Below are positions 25,290 to 33,692 of a stretch of DNA of 64,000 bases, piece after piece. This DNA comes from CAYFNF01 sp964344485 (lineage in GTDB: Bacteria; Patescibacteriota; Patescibacteriia; UBA9570; XYC2-FULL-38-9). The stretch covers positions 1 through 64,000 of the forward strand of contig CAYFNF010000001.1 in assembly GCA_964344485.1 (NCBI GenBank). Reading direction: 5' to 3'. The notes below the pieces were generated by a model. That model did no database searches. It had not been told where the DNA came from and saw nothing but the letters and a program-made list of their open reading frames with translations. A program made the translations under genes and the position numbers. The first letter of the stretch is position 1, and each line of letters starts with the position of its first letter.

Positions 25290-25991
25290 ATGTCTGTGCA
25301 ACGAAATACTCATCCAACATTCAATGGAGATAAAAAAGTAGTACCGCAATCCAGGCTGGGCCAGATGGAACGGCGGTTTATTGAAAAGCATATTGATAAA
25401 TGGCCGAGCTGGATTGAAGGACATCACTTGACTATGACGACTCTGTTGTGGAGTGGCGGGCTGTTAGTATTTGGATACCTTGCTCAAGGGAATGCACATT
25501 GGTTGTGGTTGTCGTCTTTCATGATTTTCTTGCAATGGTTTACGGATTCTTTTGATGGAGCGCTCGGTAGACATCGAGATTTTGGCATTCCACGTTGGGG
25601 GTTTTATATGGATCATTTTCTAGACTACTTGTTTCTCTGTGCCGTGTTTGTGGGATATTCATTTCTTGTCTCAGGCATCTATCAAACGATACTATTTGTT
25701 CTACTTGGAGTTTCAGTCGGGTTAATGGTGAGCGTATATCTATTTTTTGGTGCTATGAATTCATTTCGTATAGAGCATTTTAAATTCGGTCCCACGGATA
25801 TGAGAATTCTATTTATTGCAATAAACACATTCATCATATTCTTTCCAGTTCGATACTTTGAGTACTCTCTGCCGATATTTCTAGCTGTATTTTCTGCAAT
25901 TTTACTTGCTGTAGTGTATAAAATGCAGCGTAGTATTTGGCAGAAAGACATGGAAGAGAAGGCGGCACAACAACAGCAGAAGCAGCAGTAG
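25290..25991 (+). CDS. CDP-alcohol phosphatidyltransferase-family membrane enzyme
   Basis: 233 residues with about six spans. The family motif is read in DGALGRHRDFGIPRWGFYMDHFLD (DG..xxR, then G..xD..xD), with all metal-binding Asp present. Such enzymes join a CDP-linked diacylglycerol or alcohol to a second alcohol in phospholipid synthesis. The C-terminus is a basic, Gln-rich tail (QQQQKQQ). Which lipid is made cannot be told. Confidence 0.85.
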   Translation: MSVQRNTHPTFNGDKKVVPQSRLGQMERRFIEKHIDKWPSWIEGHHLTMTTLLWSGGLLVFGYLAQGNAHWLWLSSFMIFLQWFTDSFDGALGRHRDFGIPRWGFYMDHFLDYLFLCAVFVGYSFLVSGIYQTILFVLLGVSVGLMVSVYLFFGAMNSFRIEHFKFGPTDMRILFIAINTFIIFFPVRYFEYSLPIFLAVFSAILLAVVYKMQRSIWQKDMEEKAAQQQQKQQ

Positions 25992-26078
25992 AATTTGTCT
26001 AATATTAGCGAAATAATTGTAAAAACAACCCATCGCAGGTTGATTTTTTATCTTTTTTTTGATATATATTGATGCGGC

Positions 26079-26104
26079 AAATCGCACGCAGTGCGGTTTT
26101 GTCG
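26079..26104 (+). terminator. terminator-like hairpin at the left edge of the GC-rich island
   Basis: aaatcgcac / gtgcggttt around a gca loop (one GU pair), followed by ttg. It lies behind the CDP-alcohol transferase gene and immediately before the GC-rich segment. The T tract is weak. Confidence 0.5.
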
Positions 26105-26148
26105 TCAGAAGGAGTGGATGCGCAAAATGCAGATGAGGAGGCAGAACC

Positions 26149-26634
26149 ATGCCACGTAGCGCAACACAGGAAACCCATGGTGTAGTCCCCGTCGTCCCAC
26201 GTCGCGGGACACCCCCGTCCGACCACGAGGTCGCGGCGTTCACCCTGGCCAGCAAGCCGGAGACGGTTCCGCTGATCATCCGGAACGTGGTCCAGTACGG
26301 TACGGGCGCCACGCCCGTGACCAACACGGACATCCACCGCCTGCGCCGCGCCGGGCTCGCCCGTCGCAACCGCATGGGCTTCAAGGTGGTCCGGGTCTCG
26401 GACACGGTGTTCGACGTTCTGGTCTTCGGCTGTTCCGCCAAGGGGCGGGGCTGGACCCGCAGGCAGGTCGACGAGTGGGCTCGCAACATGCAGGAGGTCC
26501 TGCACGCGATCGCGGACTTCACCGCGGTACGCGATGTTCGCATCGAAGACTGGGACCGCACGGTTCAGGTCCCGGGCCGCGGGATGCGGCTCTACACCGT
26601 CGCCACCAGCAAGATCACCATCAGGGTCTCCTGA
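26149..26634 (+). CDS. unrecognised 161-residue protein in a ~70% GC island
   Basis: The gene differs sharply from everything around it: two sampled 60-base lines are 68% and 75% GC, against ~40% next door, with Arg codons mostly CGC/CGT and Val GTC, like a high-GC actinobacterial or proteobacterial gene. It has a strong ribosome binding site (gaggagg, 8 bases before ATG). The product is soluble, with a disordered start, an Arg-rich middle (RLRRAGLARRNRMGF), and a possible alpha/beta part (VVRVSDTVFDVLVFG; RQVDEWARNMQEVLHAIADF). No family recognised. It probably arrived recently by transfer; a chimeric assembly is the main alternative. Confidence 0.75.
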   Translation: MPRSATQETHGVVPVVPRRGTPPSDHEVAAFTLASKPETVPLIIRNVVQYGTGATPVTNTDIHRLRRAGLARRNRMGFKVVRVSDTVFDVLVFGCSAKGRGWTRRQVDEWARNMQEVLHAIADFTAVRDVRIEDWDRTVQVPGRGMRLYTVATSKITIRVS

Positions 26635-26655
26635 CAAGCGCACTTCGCTGACGCA

Positions 26656-26692
26656 CCCCCACGCCACCGCGGCGTGATCAGGGGTTTTTTTT
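26656..26692 (+). terminator. strong rho-independent terminator of the GC-rich gene
   Basis: Two-part stem: cccc/gggg outside and cacgcc/ggcgtg inside, loop accgc, followed by eight T. The gggg-T8 arm also encodes the last residues and stop of the convergent gene on the other strand. Confidence 0.92.
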
Positions 26693-27172
26693 ATTCTTCT
26701 CGTACCACTCTTGGTACATCGCGTCCGCCTCTTCTTTTGTCTCTACTGCGTGTACTTTCTTATAGGTTTTAGCAAAGCGCGCGAGCATATTAATGAAGAA
26801 CACCATGGATTGGGTCTGTCCGTAGAACACAGTCTGGCTATTCTGTGGATGGCGTAACATTTTTTTGTACAGATCCATGGAAGGTTCTGACGGGAACTCA
26901 CTATCATCTGAGCGAGTCATGTCTACATAGATAAAGAACGGCGTATCTGGGTGTTGCGGTAGCCATTTTTCGACCGTCTGCTTGTAGAGCCACTCTGTCT
27001 CCTCAGAGTGCTGCTCTTCACTCGTAGTCGGGAACCCAAAGTGCAGATGGATCTCTTGAGTTTCGGGATAGATGGTCATCCAATCATCCGGTGGTTTATA
27101 ACGAGCAAACTTCTCTGGTGGAAGCTGTTCACATCTTTCACATTGGAACGGATAGTCGTATTTGTTTGTCAT
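26678..27172 (-). CDS. hypothetical protein, STAS-like fold possible (paralogue of the next gene)
   Basis: 164 residues from ATG at 27172 (ATGA overlap with the upstream gene). An N-terminal CERC pair may bind zinc. The body (HLHFGFPTTSEE, FFIYVDMTRSDDSEFPSE, YGQTQSMVFFINML, TKEEADAMYQEWYE) aligns well with its upstream neighbour and has the strand-helix rhythm of SpoIIAA/STAS-like domains; this fold call is tentative. The last residues (KNKKNP) and stop are written in the terminator arm of the GC-rich gene, so the island boundary cuts right at this gene's 3' end. Confidence 0.7.
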   Translation of the reverse strand: MTNKYDYPFQCERCEQLPPEKFARYKPPDDWMTIYPETQEIHLHFGFPTTSEEQHSEETEWLYKQTVEKWLPQHPDTPFFIYVDMTRSDDSEFPSEPSMDLYKKMLRHPQNSQTVFYGQTQSMVFFINMLARFAKTYKKVHAVETKEEADAMYQEWYEKNKKNP

Positions 27173-27664
27173 ATTATTTTCTTTTCTGCTTCGTACCACT
27201 CTTGGTATAGTGCGTCCGCTTCTTCTTTACTCTCCACAACAAAGGCTTGATCTTTCATGCCAGACATACGGAACAGCACTTGGAGTACCATTTTCATTGC
27301 ATGTGTTACTCCATAGAAAATCGCGCGACCGTTCTGATCATGTTTAAGCATTTCTTTGTAGAGATCGATCGCTTTCTCTGACGGGAATTCACTATTATCT
27401 CCTCGTGTCATATCCACAACAATGGTAAACAGTGTATCTGGGTGTTTATTAAAACTTTCAGTAATCGCGCAGTCATATACCCACTGTGCTTCAGCAGTAC
27501 TCTCTTCTTCACTAGTCGTTGAAGTCCCGTAATGTAGGTGTAATAGTTGCTTCTTTGGATATGCTTTAAACCACGCATCTGTGTCTGCAAAATGCAAAAA
27601 CTCTTCTGGTGCGTGAGGAGCACATTTTTCACATTCAAACGGGTGTGTGTGTTTTTGTAGACAT
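27169..27664 (-). pseudogene. paralogue of 26678-27172, frameshifted in an AC repeat
   Basis: Reading from ATG at 27664 gives MSTKTHTPV then a stop. One extra AC in the (AC)5 tract at 27643-27652 restores MSTKTHTHPFECEKC, which matches the paralogue's MTNKYDYPFQCERC, and then runs open for about 150 residues to the stop at 27169. As written, only a TTG-started product (27597) lacking the CxxC part is possible. A -10 box TATAAT (27676-27681, minus strand) precedes the ATG. Slippage in the repeat could switch the gene on and off; a sequencing error is also possible. Confidence 0.75.
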
Positions 27665-27676
27665 ATCTACGTTCTA

Positions 27677-29152
27677 TTATACCTTGTTTGCAATTCCTTT
27701 TAAAGCATCGAGTTTAATTTCGTCTCCGCTGCTGAATACCTGTGTTGCATGCTTTGTTCCGACAATGCACGGGGTGTTAAATTCTCGGCTTACCATTGCA
27801 GCATGACATGTTGCTCCACCGTCGTCAGTGATAATACCCGCAGCCTTTTTCATTGCAGGGATGAAGTCCACTGTGGTCATCGAGGTAATCAGAATTTGCC
27901 CTTCTTGAATGTTTTGGTTGGCGTCCTTTGCGCTCGCAGTCACGAACGCTGTTCCTTGAACAGTACCTGCACATGCGGGCATTCCCTGTACTGATGAGTC
28001 TGAGTCAGGTTTCATTTTTTCAATTACTAGTTCAGTGCACAGCTTCATCGCGCGTGCTCCCACAATTCTCTCCGTGTGGTTGGAACTAATGAGCCAGGTG
28101 ACTCCTTGTTGTCGCTCTGAAATTTGCTGTTTAGCAAGCACAGCGTCGTGCTCAAGGAGCGCTTCAATATCTGTCGGATAGTAGTGCAGTAGCTCCTGGT
28201 ACGGCACAGTAGTCCGTTCGGGAATATGGCGAAGGATGCGAAAAATGATTTGATTACATCGCATCTGGATCTCTTTTCGCTTATCATGCAGCACGTTGAA
28301 TGTATCCAGTAGCTCAGAGTATTTTTGAGTCTCTTTTAGATTAATACTGTGTTTTTGTAGTAGTTCTTCTCGCTGTTGCTGAATGGTCTGTGCATGATGC
28401 TCTAGCTCGTCTAGCTCCTGTTTTCGTGCAGCAGCTTCCTCTTGCTGTGCAGCATCAATATCTTGTTGTACTTGTTCTGGAGTAAGCTCATGTGATCCAT
28501 CCCAACTCATTCGGAACCAGCTGAATTCATCGGTAATGTCATGAATAGTTGCGGCATCAATTGAAGTAGACAACGATTCTTTGAGAATTCGCTTTCTATA
28601 CTCTGCGTTTGCTGAAAGTGTTGTTGGCTGAATGAAGTTTGTAAGTGCTTCTGGGCTGGGTGTTACGCCTGTGACTTTTTTTATCTCCTGAGAAAAGATC
28701 TCTGCAAAGAAGTCATCAAATTGGTCTACGGTATATTCAGCGTATAATAGATGTGAGAATCCAATCATGCGCACTTGATGGTACAGCTTCGCCATTTCTT
28801 TTTTTGACAAGGACGGTAGGTCGATTTGCTTATCTTGCCGAAGTTGGGCAGTGAATTGTTGGTGGTCGCTATTGAATTTACCAAGGTATTGGTCCCATAC
28901 CGTATCTTTGTGTATCCACTCATCCATCCATGTGTAGAATGTTTCTCGTAGTAGATCGACATCACGCGCCCACCAGAACTGACCGTTTTTAAACGTTCCT
29001 ACTTCCCAGCGTTGGTCCGGAATGTACGGATGTGTAGCGGCTTCTGCTTCAAATAGAGGGATATAACACGTTAATGACTGTATAAACAGATCACTTCGTT
29101 CATAGACACGAAGTGGGCGAGTGTGATCTGCTGTAAACACAGTGTTATCCAT
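27677..29152 (-). CDS. PEP-utilising swivel-domain protein (PEP-synthase-like, no ATP-binding domain)
   Basis: 491 residues. The C-terminal ~90 are the phosphohistidine mobile domain with the signature TDDGGATCHAAMVSREFNTPCIVGT (His in GGATCHA is the phosphorylated residue in pyruvate phosphate dikinase and PEP synthase). The first ~350 residues are unrelated to the PPDK ATP-grasp domain: Trp-rich, then a coiled coil at ~230-290. No PEP-binding barrel either. Such two-part proteins occur in phosphotransfer and antibiotic-modifying enzymes; role unknown. The PEP-domain call is firm, the function is not. Confidence 0.8.
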   Translation of the reverse strand: MDNTVFTADHTRPLRVYERSDLFIQSLTCYIPLFEAEAATHPYIPDQRWEVGTFKNGQFWWARDVDLLRETFYTWMDEWIHKDTVWDQYLGKFNSDHQQFTAQLRQDKQIDLPSLSKKEMAKLYHQVRMIGFSHLLYAEYTVDQFDDFFAEIFSQEIKKVTGVTPSPEALTNFIQPTTLSANAEYRKRILKESLSTSIDAATIHDITDEFSWFRMSWDGSHELTPEQVQQDIDAAQQEEAAARKQELDELEHHAQTIQQQREELLQKHSINLKETQKYSELLDTFNVLHDKRKEIQMRCNQIIFRILRHIPERTTVPYQELLHYYPTDIEALLEHDAVLAKQQISERQQGVTWLISSNHTERIVGARAMKLCTELVIEKMKPDSDSSVQGMPACAGTVQGTAFVTASAKDANQNIQEGQILITSMTTVDFIPAMKKAAGIITDDGGATCHAAMVSREFNTPCIVGTKHATQVFSSGDEIKLDALKGIANKV

Positions 29153-29158
29153 ATTACT

Positions 29159-29413
29159 TTACTCTAGCCAAGCACCTTCTTTTTGTAAACGCTTCTTCTT
29201 TGCGACTGTTCCTTTGTTGTAGCCCCCTACTGCTCCATCAGAGCGCACAACACGATGACACGGAACCGCAGGGTCATGATTGCTGTTTAGAATGTTTCCT
29301 ACTGCACGATACGCGCGTGGCCTTCCAGCACGCCGTGCTACTTCTTTATATGTTAATACCTCTCCTTCTGGGATCTGTCGTACGATTTGAAATACCCTTT
29401 CCTTAAATATCAT
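29159..29413 (-). CDS. MGMT-family DNA alkyltransferase, DNA-binding domain only
   Basis: 84 residues covering just the C-terminal domain of O6-methylguanine-DNA methyltransferase. The helix-turn-helix (RAYRAVGNILNSN with the arginine finger) and the reactive-site PCHRVVRSDGAVGGY are intact. The retained Cys argues for true alkyl transfer, unlike ATL proteins, which have Trp. Starts 6 bases after an extended -10 box. Confidence 0.88.
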   Translation of the reverse strand: MIFKERVFQIVRQIPEGEVLTYKEVARRAGRPRAYRAVGNILNSNHDPAVPCHRVVRSDGAVGGYNKGTVAKKKRLQKEGAWLE

Positions 29414-29419
29414 ATCTCT

Positions 29420-29428
29420 ATTGTACCA
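29420..29428 (-). promoter_or_regulatory. extended -10 promoter of the alkyltransferase gene
   Basis: Reading the minus strand: TG-g-TACAAT, ending 6 bases before the ATG at 29413. It faces away from the promoter at 29443-29451; the two starts are 46 bases apart. Confidence 0.55.
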
Positions 29429-29442
29429 ATTTTTACTGTGAA

Positions 29443-29451
29443 TGGTATACT
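29443..29451 (+). promoter_or_regulatory. extended -10 promoter of the EamA transporter gene
   Basis: TG-g-TATACT, ending 8 bases before the ATG at 29460. Leaderless or near-leaderless transcript expected. Confidence 0.55.
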
Positions 29452-29459
29452 ACGCACGT

Positions 29460-30377
29460 ATGGATAGAGAAAGAAAGAAAAAACAAGAAGCAATTGGCGT
29501 TAGTATAGCGCTGTTCTCTGCAGTGATGTGGGGGCTGTTTCCAGTGATTGTGGTTGTAGGCGTGAAAGAGATCTCGCCGTTGTCATACGCTGCTTTGAGC
29601 ATGGTGATTGCCGCTATTGGAACGTTTATCTATGCAGCGTTCACCGGCAAGCTCCGAGAGTTCTCTGTTCGTAAAGCGTACGTTCCTTTAATCATGATCA
29701 CACTATGTATTGTAGTGATCCCGTATATTCTGTTCTTCATCGGTGCAAGCAAGACCTCTGGTGTGAATACCTCGGTGCTGATGCTATCTGAAATAATTTT
29801 TACTCTCGTATTTACTCAATTTATTGGGGAGCCCACAACGCGATTGAAGTTGTATGGTGCGGGTGGAATTTTGGTTGGTGCAATATGTATTCTGTTTAAT
29901 GGAACGTTCACCATTAATATGGGTGACGTGCTGATTATTGCTAGTACCGTCACCTATCCAGTAGGAAATTTCTATGCAAAGAAAGCGTTGAACATGGTTT
30001 CGCCAGCAATGATTTTATTCTTTCGATCCTTTTTTGGTGCGTTGTGTATTTTTATTGTCGCCCGAATCGTAGAGCCAGAGATTGCAATGGGGAGCCTTTT
30101 ACAGGACCATTGGATTATTATTGTACTCAATGGATTAATTCTTCTGGGTTTCGCAAAGATAGTATGGTATGAGGGGTTAAAACGTTTGGATATCTCTAAA
30201 GCCATCTCTCTGACCATGACATTCCCATTGTTCAGTTTAATTATACTGGTGTTGTTTTACGGAGAGACCGTCTCATGGTATCAAGCGACCGGTATTATCA
30301 TTATGATGATCGGGGTTTATTTCTCAGTAAAACGCCAGTCAGTAGACCCTGAGCAAACACTATATAAAAAACAGTAG
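29460..30377 (+). CDS. EamA/DMT-family transporter
   Basis: 305 residues with ten predicted spans in two five-span halves, the layout of the drug/metabolite transporter family (opening ALFSAVMWGLFPVIVVVG; second half DVLIIASTVTYPVGNFYAKKAL). Start at 29460 rather than an in-frame ATG at 29442, because the -10 box overlaps that earlier codon. Substrate unknown; amino acids, sugars or nucleosides are typical. Confidence 0.88.
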   Translation: MDRERKKKQEAIGVSIALFSAVMWGLFPVIVVVGVKEISPLSYAALSMVIAAIGTFIYAAFTGKLREFSVRKAYVPLIMITLCIVVIPYILFFIGASKTSGVNTSVLMLSEIIFTLVFTQFIGEPTTRLKLYGAGGILVGAICILFNGTFTINMGDVLIIASTVTYPVGNFYAKKALNMVSPAMILFFRSFFGALCIFIVARIVEPEIAMGSLLQDHWIIIVLNGLILLGFAKIVWYEGLKRLDISKAISLTMTFPLFSLIILVLFYGETVSWYQATGIIIMMIGVYFSVKRQSVDPEQTLYKKQ

Positions 30378-30404
30378 CGCGCTATAAAAACAACTACTGT
30401 TTTA

Positions 30405-31118
30405 TTATTGAGAAAGAGCTGAAATCAGTGATCGAATTTCGGTTGTAATACCCTGCATCTGCGTTCGGATTGTTTGGACTGCTGTCTTTACAGATTCTGG
30501 GCTGCTGGTATCCACACTTGATAAGGAGTCTACATACTCTTGATGTTCTTGGATCAATGTTTGTAGGGCTGTAGTATCTGCGCCAGCGGTCTCGAGCTTT
30601 TCTACCACGGCTTCCAGTTTTGTAACAATGGTCTTTGATTTTTCTTGTATCAGAGAGATCTGCTCTTGTGTCTTTGGTGCAATCACATTTTCGCGAATCT
30701 GTTTCACACGGTTCTTATGGTTTTGTATAAACGCAAATACGCGGTCTGCAATCACGCGCAACTCTGCTGGGGCGGAGATGGAGTCTAGTGCAGTATCTTG
30801 TTCCTGGAAGAACTGAATGTCTTGTTCTAAGCGTGAAAGGATGTGATTCTGTTCATCGGTTGATAGTGCGGTATTGGATTCAATCACTGAGTACTGGTGT
30901 TGGAGTTTTTCTAACGTATCATCTACTACTGTTTGCACACGTTGCAGCGCGTTTTGGAACGATTCTTGATTTACCGGAAGGGTCTTAGGTTGTGATGCCT
31001 TCAATTCCTGGTTGATATTATTCATTGGGGCAGCACTTGAGCAGAGTGGTAGCACAAGAAGGAAGCCAACAACCATGATGGATAACTTGATATGTAGTTG
31101 TGTTCTATTCTGTGTCAT
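30405..31118 (-). CDS. exported coiled-coil protein of the sigma-factor operon
   Basis: 237 residues. A signal peptide or N-terminal span at ~10-30 (ends CSSAA) is followed by long helices with heptad pattern to the end (VQTVVDDTLEKLQHQY, IQEKSKTIVTKLEAVVEKLE). No named family. It overlaps the anti-sigma-like gene by 4 bases and would be co-expressed with the sigma factor, so it may sense or respond to envelope stress (inference). Confidence 0.72.
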   Translation of the reverse strand: MTQNRTQLHIKLSIMVVGFLLVLPLCSSAAPMNNINQELKASQPKTLPVNQESFQNALQRVQTVVDDTLEKLQHQYSVIESNTALSTDEQNHILSRLEQDIQFFQEQDTALDSISAPAELRVIADRVFAFIQNHKNRVKQIRENVIAPKTQEQISLIQEKSKTIVTKLEAVVEKLETAGADTTALQTLIQEHQEYVDSLSSVDTSSPESVKTAVQTIRTQMQGITTEIRSLISALSQ

Positions 31119-31978
31119 ATGGTTGAGATATCTTCAATGATCGTGTTCAAATCACTGGATGGTTGGTCAAGAGAGCCTTCAAGTTGATCTACTTGCTCCA
31201 ACAGATTTTCTAAATCCGCAATAGTACTTTCTAGCTCTTCTTGCAGTGATTCAATATCACTCGCGCTGCTCTCTAATCCCGCAAGGTCGATTGATGTGTC
31301 AGAATCAGTATTTGGCAGCTCAGAGTCTTGTTGATTGACGTTGGCTATGCTTGCAGTACCTGACCCTTCATCGTCGCTTGTTTGTTCATCGGATGTTTGT
31401 TCATCAGTACCAGTGCCTTGCTCTGCAGCGGCTTCTTCAGGAGTATCCTCTGGGTTTTCTTGTAGTGCTGCGCTTGATGTTGCTGATCCAAACGCAACTA
31501 CGTCTTCCTGAATGTCCTCTGTAGTGCTCGCATCTGTCACTACTGCCTCTTCAGTTGCTTTTAATGTGCTTACTGCAGGTTGTGTTCCAGTTGTGGTGTC
31601 CATTCGTTGTACAAGAACGAATATTAGCGCTGCAACAGCTGCAACAGAGAACGATGGAATCAGTAGAATATTAAACCACTTTTTCTTTTTCGGTGCAGGC
31701 GGTTCATGTGAAGGAGTTGTGTGTTCTTGTAATATGATTTGTTCCAGCTCTTCTTTAAAGTCGTCATCAATTTCTGAGTTTGAAGTCATGACATGGAGCT
31801 TGAGCGCGGCCTGAAACTCTGGATCATTAGAGAATGATCGAGGAGAGCGACCTTTCTTCAGATCATTCAGCACCTGGTTGAGCTTCTCAGTTTTTTCTGG
31901 CGAGGAATGGGAAGAAAGTTCTGACTCTAGCTCATCAGCGATGTCTTTGATATTCGGTTGTTCTGGTAGTGTCTTCAT
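31115..31978 (-). CDS. probable anti-sigma factor, single-span
   Basis: 287 residues. A cytoplasmic helical part (~1-100) is followed by one span (~106-124, LIPSFSVAAVAALIFVLV), then an acidic Thr/Ser-rich outer region (DEQTSDEQTSDDEG) and a terminal coiled coil. Position directly behind an ECF sigma gene (1 base gap) and topology fit an anti-sigma factor, although the HxxxCxxC zinc motif is not seen. Confidence 0.7.
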   Translation of the reverse strand: MKTLPEQPNIKDIADELESELSSHSSPEKTEKLNQVLNDLKKGRSPRSFSNDPEFQAALKLHVMTSNSEIDDDFKEELEQIILQEHTTPSHEPPAPKKKKWFNILLIPSFSVAAVAALIFVLVQRMDTTTGTQPAVSTLKATEEAVVTDASTTEDIQEDVVAFGSATSSAALQENPEDTPEEAAAEQGTGTDEQTSDEQTSDDEGSGTASIANVNQQDSELPNTDSDTSIDLAGLESSASDIESLQEELESTIADLENLLEQVDQLEGSLDQPSSDLNTIIEDISTI

Positions 31979-31979
31979 A

Positions 31980-32534
31980 CTATTCGTTTGATTCTATGGG
32001 TCCGAGGGTTGCTGCTTTCTTCAGGGCTCGGTGCTGCAGGACCTTTGCATTGCTTATGGTGATATCCATTGCTTCAGCAGTCTCTTTAATGGAGTAGTTT
32101 TTTAGAAATCGGTACTCAAGCACTGTTCTGTAATTATCTTTGAGTTTACTGAGCAAGTGTGCAGTCTGCTCTTCTTTAAACTGTTGATGCGCCTCTTCTT
32201 CTTCCTTGTCTTCAGCAAATTCTGGACTGGTATGAATACCAAGCACCGCATCGATATCTACTGTTGGCATCTTATACTTCTCTCTCCATAAGTCGGCGAT
32301 CTTTCTTTTTGCTATTTCGTAGCACCAGTTACGGAACTTCGCTTCACCACGGAAGTTTTTCAGCCCTTTAAACGCTGCCATCATCACGTCTTGCGTCAGG
32401 TCTTCCGCATCTTCCCTGTTTCCAACTTTATAGTAGATAAAACGATAGACCTCGCGGACATGCTCTTCATATAACTGCGAAATAGCTTGTTGATTGCCTT
32501 GTTTCGCCTCTTCTATGAGCTCGTGATTTTCCAT
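31980..32534 (-). CDS. ECF-family RNA polymerase sigma factor
   Basis: 184 residues from ATG at 32534 (a GTG at 32546 is in frame). Region 2: AISQLYEEHVREVYRFIYYKV, NREDAEDLTQDVMMAAF, FRNWCYEIAKRKIADLWR. Region 4: YRTVLEYRFLKNYSIKETAEAMDITISNAKVLQHRALKK. Both core-binding and -35-recognition parts are complete. It heads a three-gene operon (sigma, anti-sigma-like, exported coiled coil). Target promoter not identified in this window. Confidence 0.93.
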   Translation of the reverse strand: MENHELIEEAKQGNQQAISQLYEEHVREVYRFIYYKVGNREDAEDLTQDVMMAAFKGLKNFRGEAKFRNWCYEIAKRKIADLWREKYKMPTVDIDAVLGIHTSPEFAEDKEEEEAHQQFKEEQTAHLLSKLKDNYRTVLEYRFLKNYSIKETAEAMDITISNAKVLQHRALKKAATLGPIESNE

Positions 32535-32646
32535 ATGGATTTGCACTATAAGTCAAGTACAGGTTACAGGCCGCATAGTAGCGCTATTACACAAATAGTG
32601 CAAGTAAAAAAAGGACAAGTTGACTACTGAACAACAGCGATGAGAA

Positions 32647-33624
32647 TTATCGGATTTGCAGCAGCAGGTCGTTTAATATCGTAAAGATTTGCTTTCTTTT
32701 TTTATTCGGTTGCGGGTATCTTTGAACTGTGGCTCCTGCGATGTCAAGAAGAGTGCGTTGTGAGAAGTAGTGCAGGTCTTGTTGGACCAACCGTTGTTTC
32801 TTGCGCGAGGAGTTATTATGGTATCCACCCAGAAAGGAGAGTAGCCATTTATCAATGGTCTCTTTTGAAAAGAACGGGTGGAGCATGACAGAGGTGTGCA
32901 TGAGAAATGTCGCGACGTCTAACGCAGGGTGGAAGCGCTCTGCCTCGGTGAAATCAATAACGCCGATAGTCCTGGTTGATGAGTTGAACAGTATGTTTGA
33001 AGCTTCAAAATGTCCGTGGTTGAGAACCGCATGTTCGGGCTTTGCAACGGTTCGTGCTTGTTTTCGTAGTTGCATAGCGAGCTGATGCCACACTGCGTCA
33101 AGCGTGCTTCTAGATTCTAATTTCTTTTTCAAGTGGTCGAGGAATGTCTTTTCATTTGACGCAGTGCGTTTATGGATATACGGCGCACGTGTAGAATGAA
33201 TCTCTGCCAAACACTTTCCTAGCGTCTCACTATAGGTGTTCCAGAACTGAGCATTTCGTTTTGTCTCTTCCAAGGTTTTACCTTCCAGTTCAATATACAG
33301 CGCATACTGCAGCCCTGGGTTGTAGAAGATATTTCTTGGAGTGTGAAAACTTAGGACTTTTGCAGAGAGTGCATCCATGAGTTTATTGATGACTGGCTCC
33401 ATATGCTTTCCTCGCACAGTCAGCTGTTTGCTCCTGTTCTCCTGAATGTATTGAATGCGATGTCGGGTTGGTAAGCTTTCATGCGCTGACAATGTACTTG
33501 GATATTCAGTTTGAACATTTTCAATCTCGGACCCTGGAAGTAGCCCGCGTTTCTGCAGCTCTTCAAATAACTCGGCCATCTGTAGCGAGTCTTGCAATGA
33601 TTGTATTGTCGTGAATGAACTCAT
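32647..33624 (-). CDS. APH/choline-kinase-fold protein with altered catalytic Asp
   Basis: 325 residues. The C-terminal half carries the phosphotransferase pattern LNHGHFEASNILFN and then IGVIDFTEAERFHPALDVA, matching HGD....N and ID(F/W) of aminoglycoside/choline phosphotransferases. The catalytic Asp of HGD is His here (CAT codon), so activity as a kinase is doubtful unless another residue substitutes. The metal-binding Asn and the second Asp remain. No partner gene suggests a substrate. 101 bases with no gene separate it from the sigma operon upstream. Confidence 0.78.
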   Translation of the reverse strand: MSSFTTIQSLQDSLQMAELFEELQKRGLLPGSEIENVQTEYPSTLSAHESLPTRHRIQYIQENRSKQLTVRGKHMEPVINKLMDALSAKVLSFHTPRNIFYNPGLQYALYIELEGKTLEETKRNAQFWNTYSETLGKCLAEIHSTRAPYIHKRTASNEKTFLDHLKKKLESRSTLDAVWHQLAMQLRKQARTVAKPEHAVLNHGHFEASNILFNSSTRTIGVIDFTEAERFHPALDVATFLMHTSVMLHPFFSKETIDKWLLSFLGGYHNNSSRKKQRLVQQDLHYFSQRTLLDIAGATVQRYPQPNKKRKQIFTILNDLLLQIR

Positions 33625-33692
33625 AGCGCAGTATTCAGTTTTGATTGGATTCTATTTGAAAACGTCCCCCAGCATGGAACGATGATGCGTGA

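Noticed and set aside
26005..26667. Long minus-strand open frames across the GC-rich island
   Set aside because: High GC lengthens all frames. The plus-strand frame has the ribosome binding site, terminator and plausible protein; the others do not.
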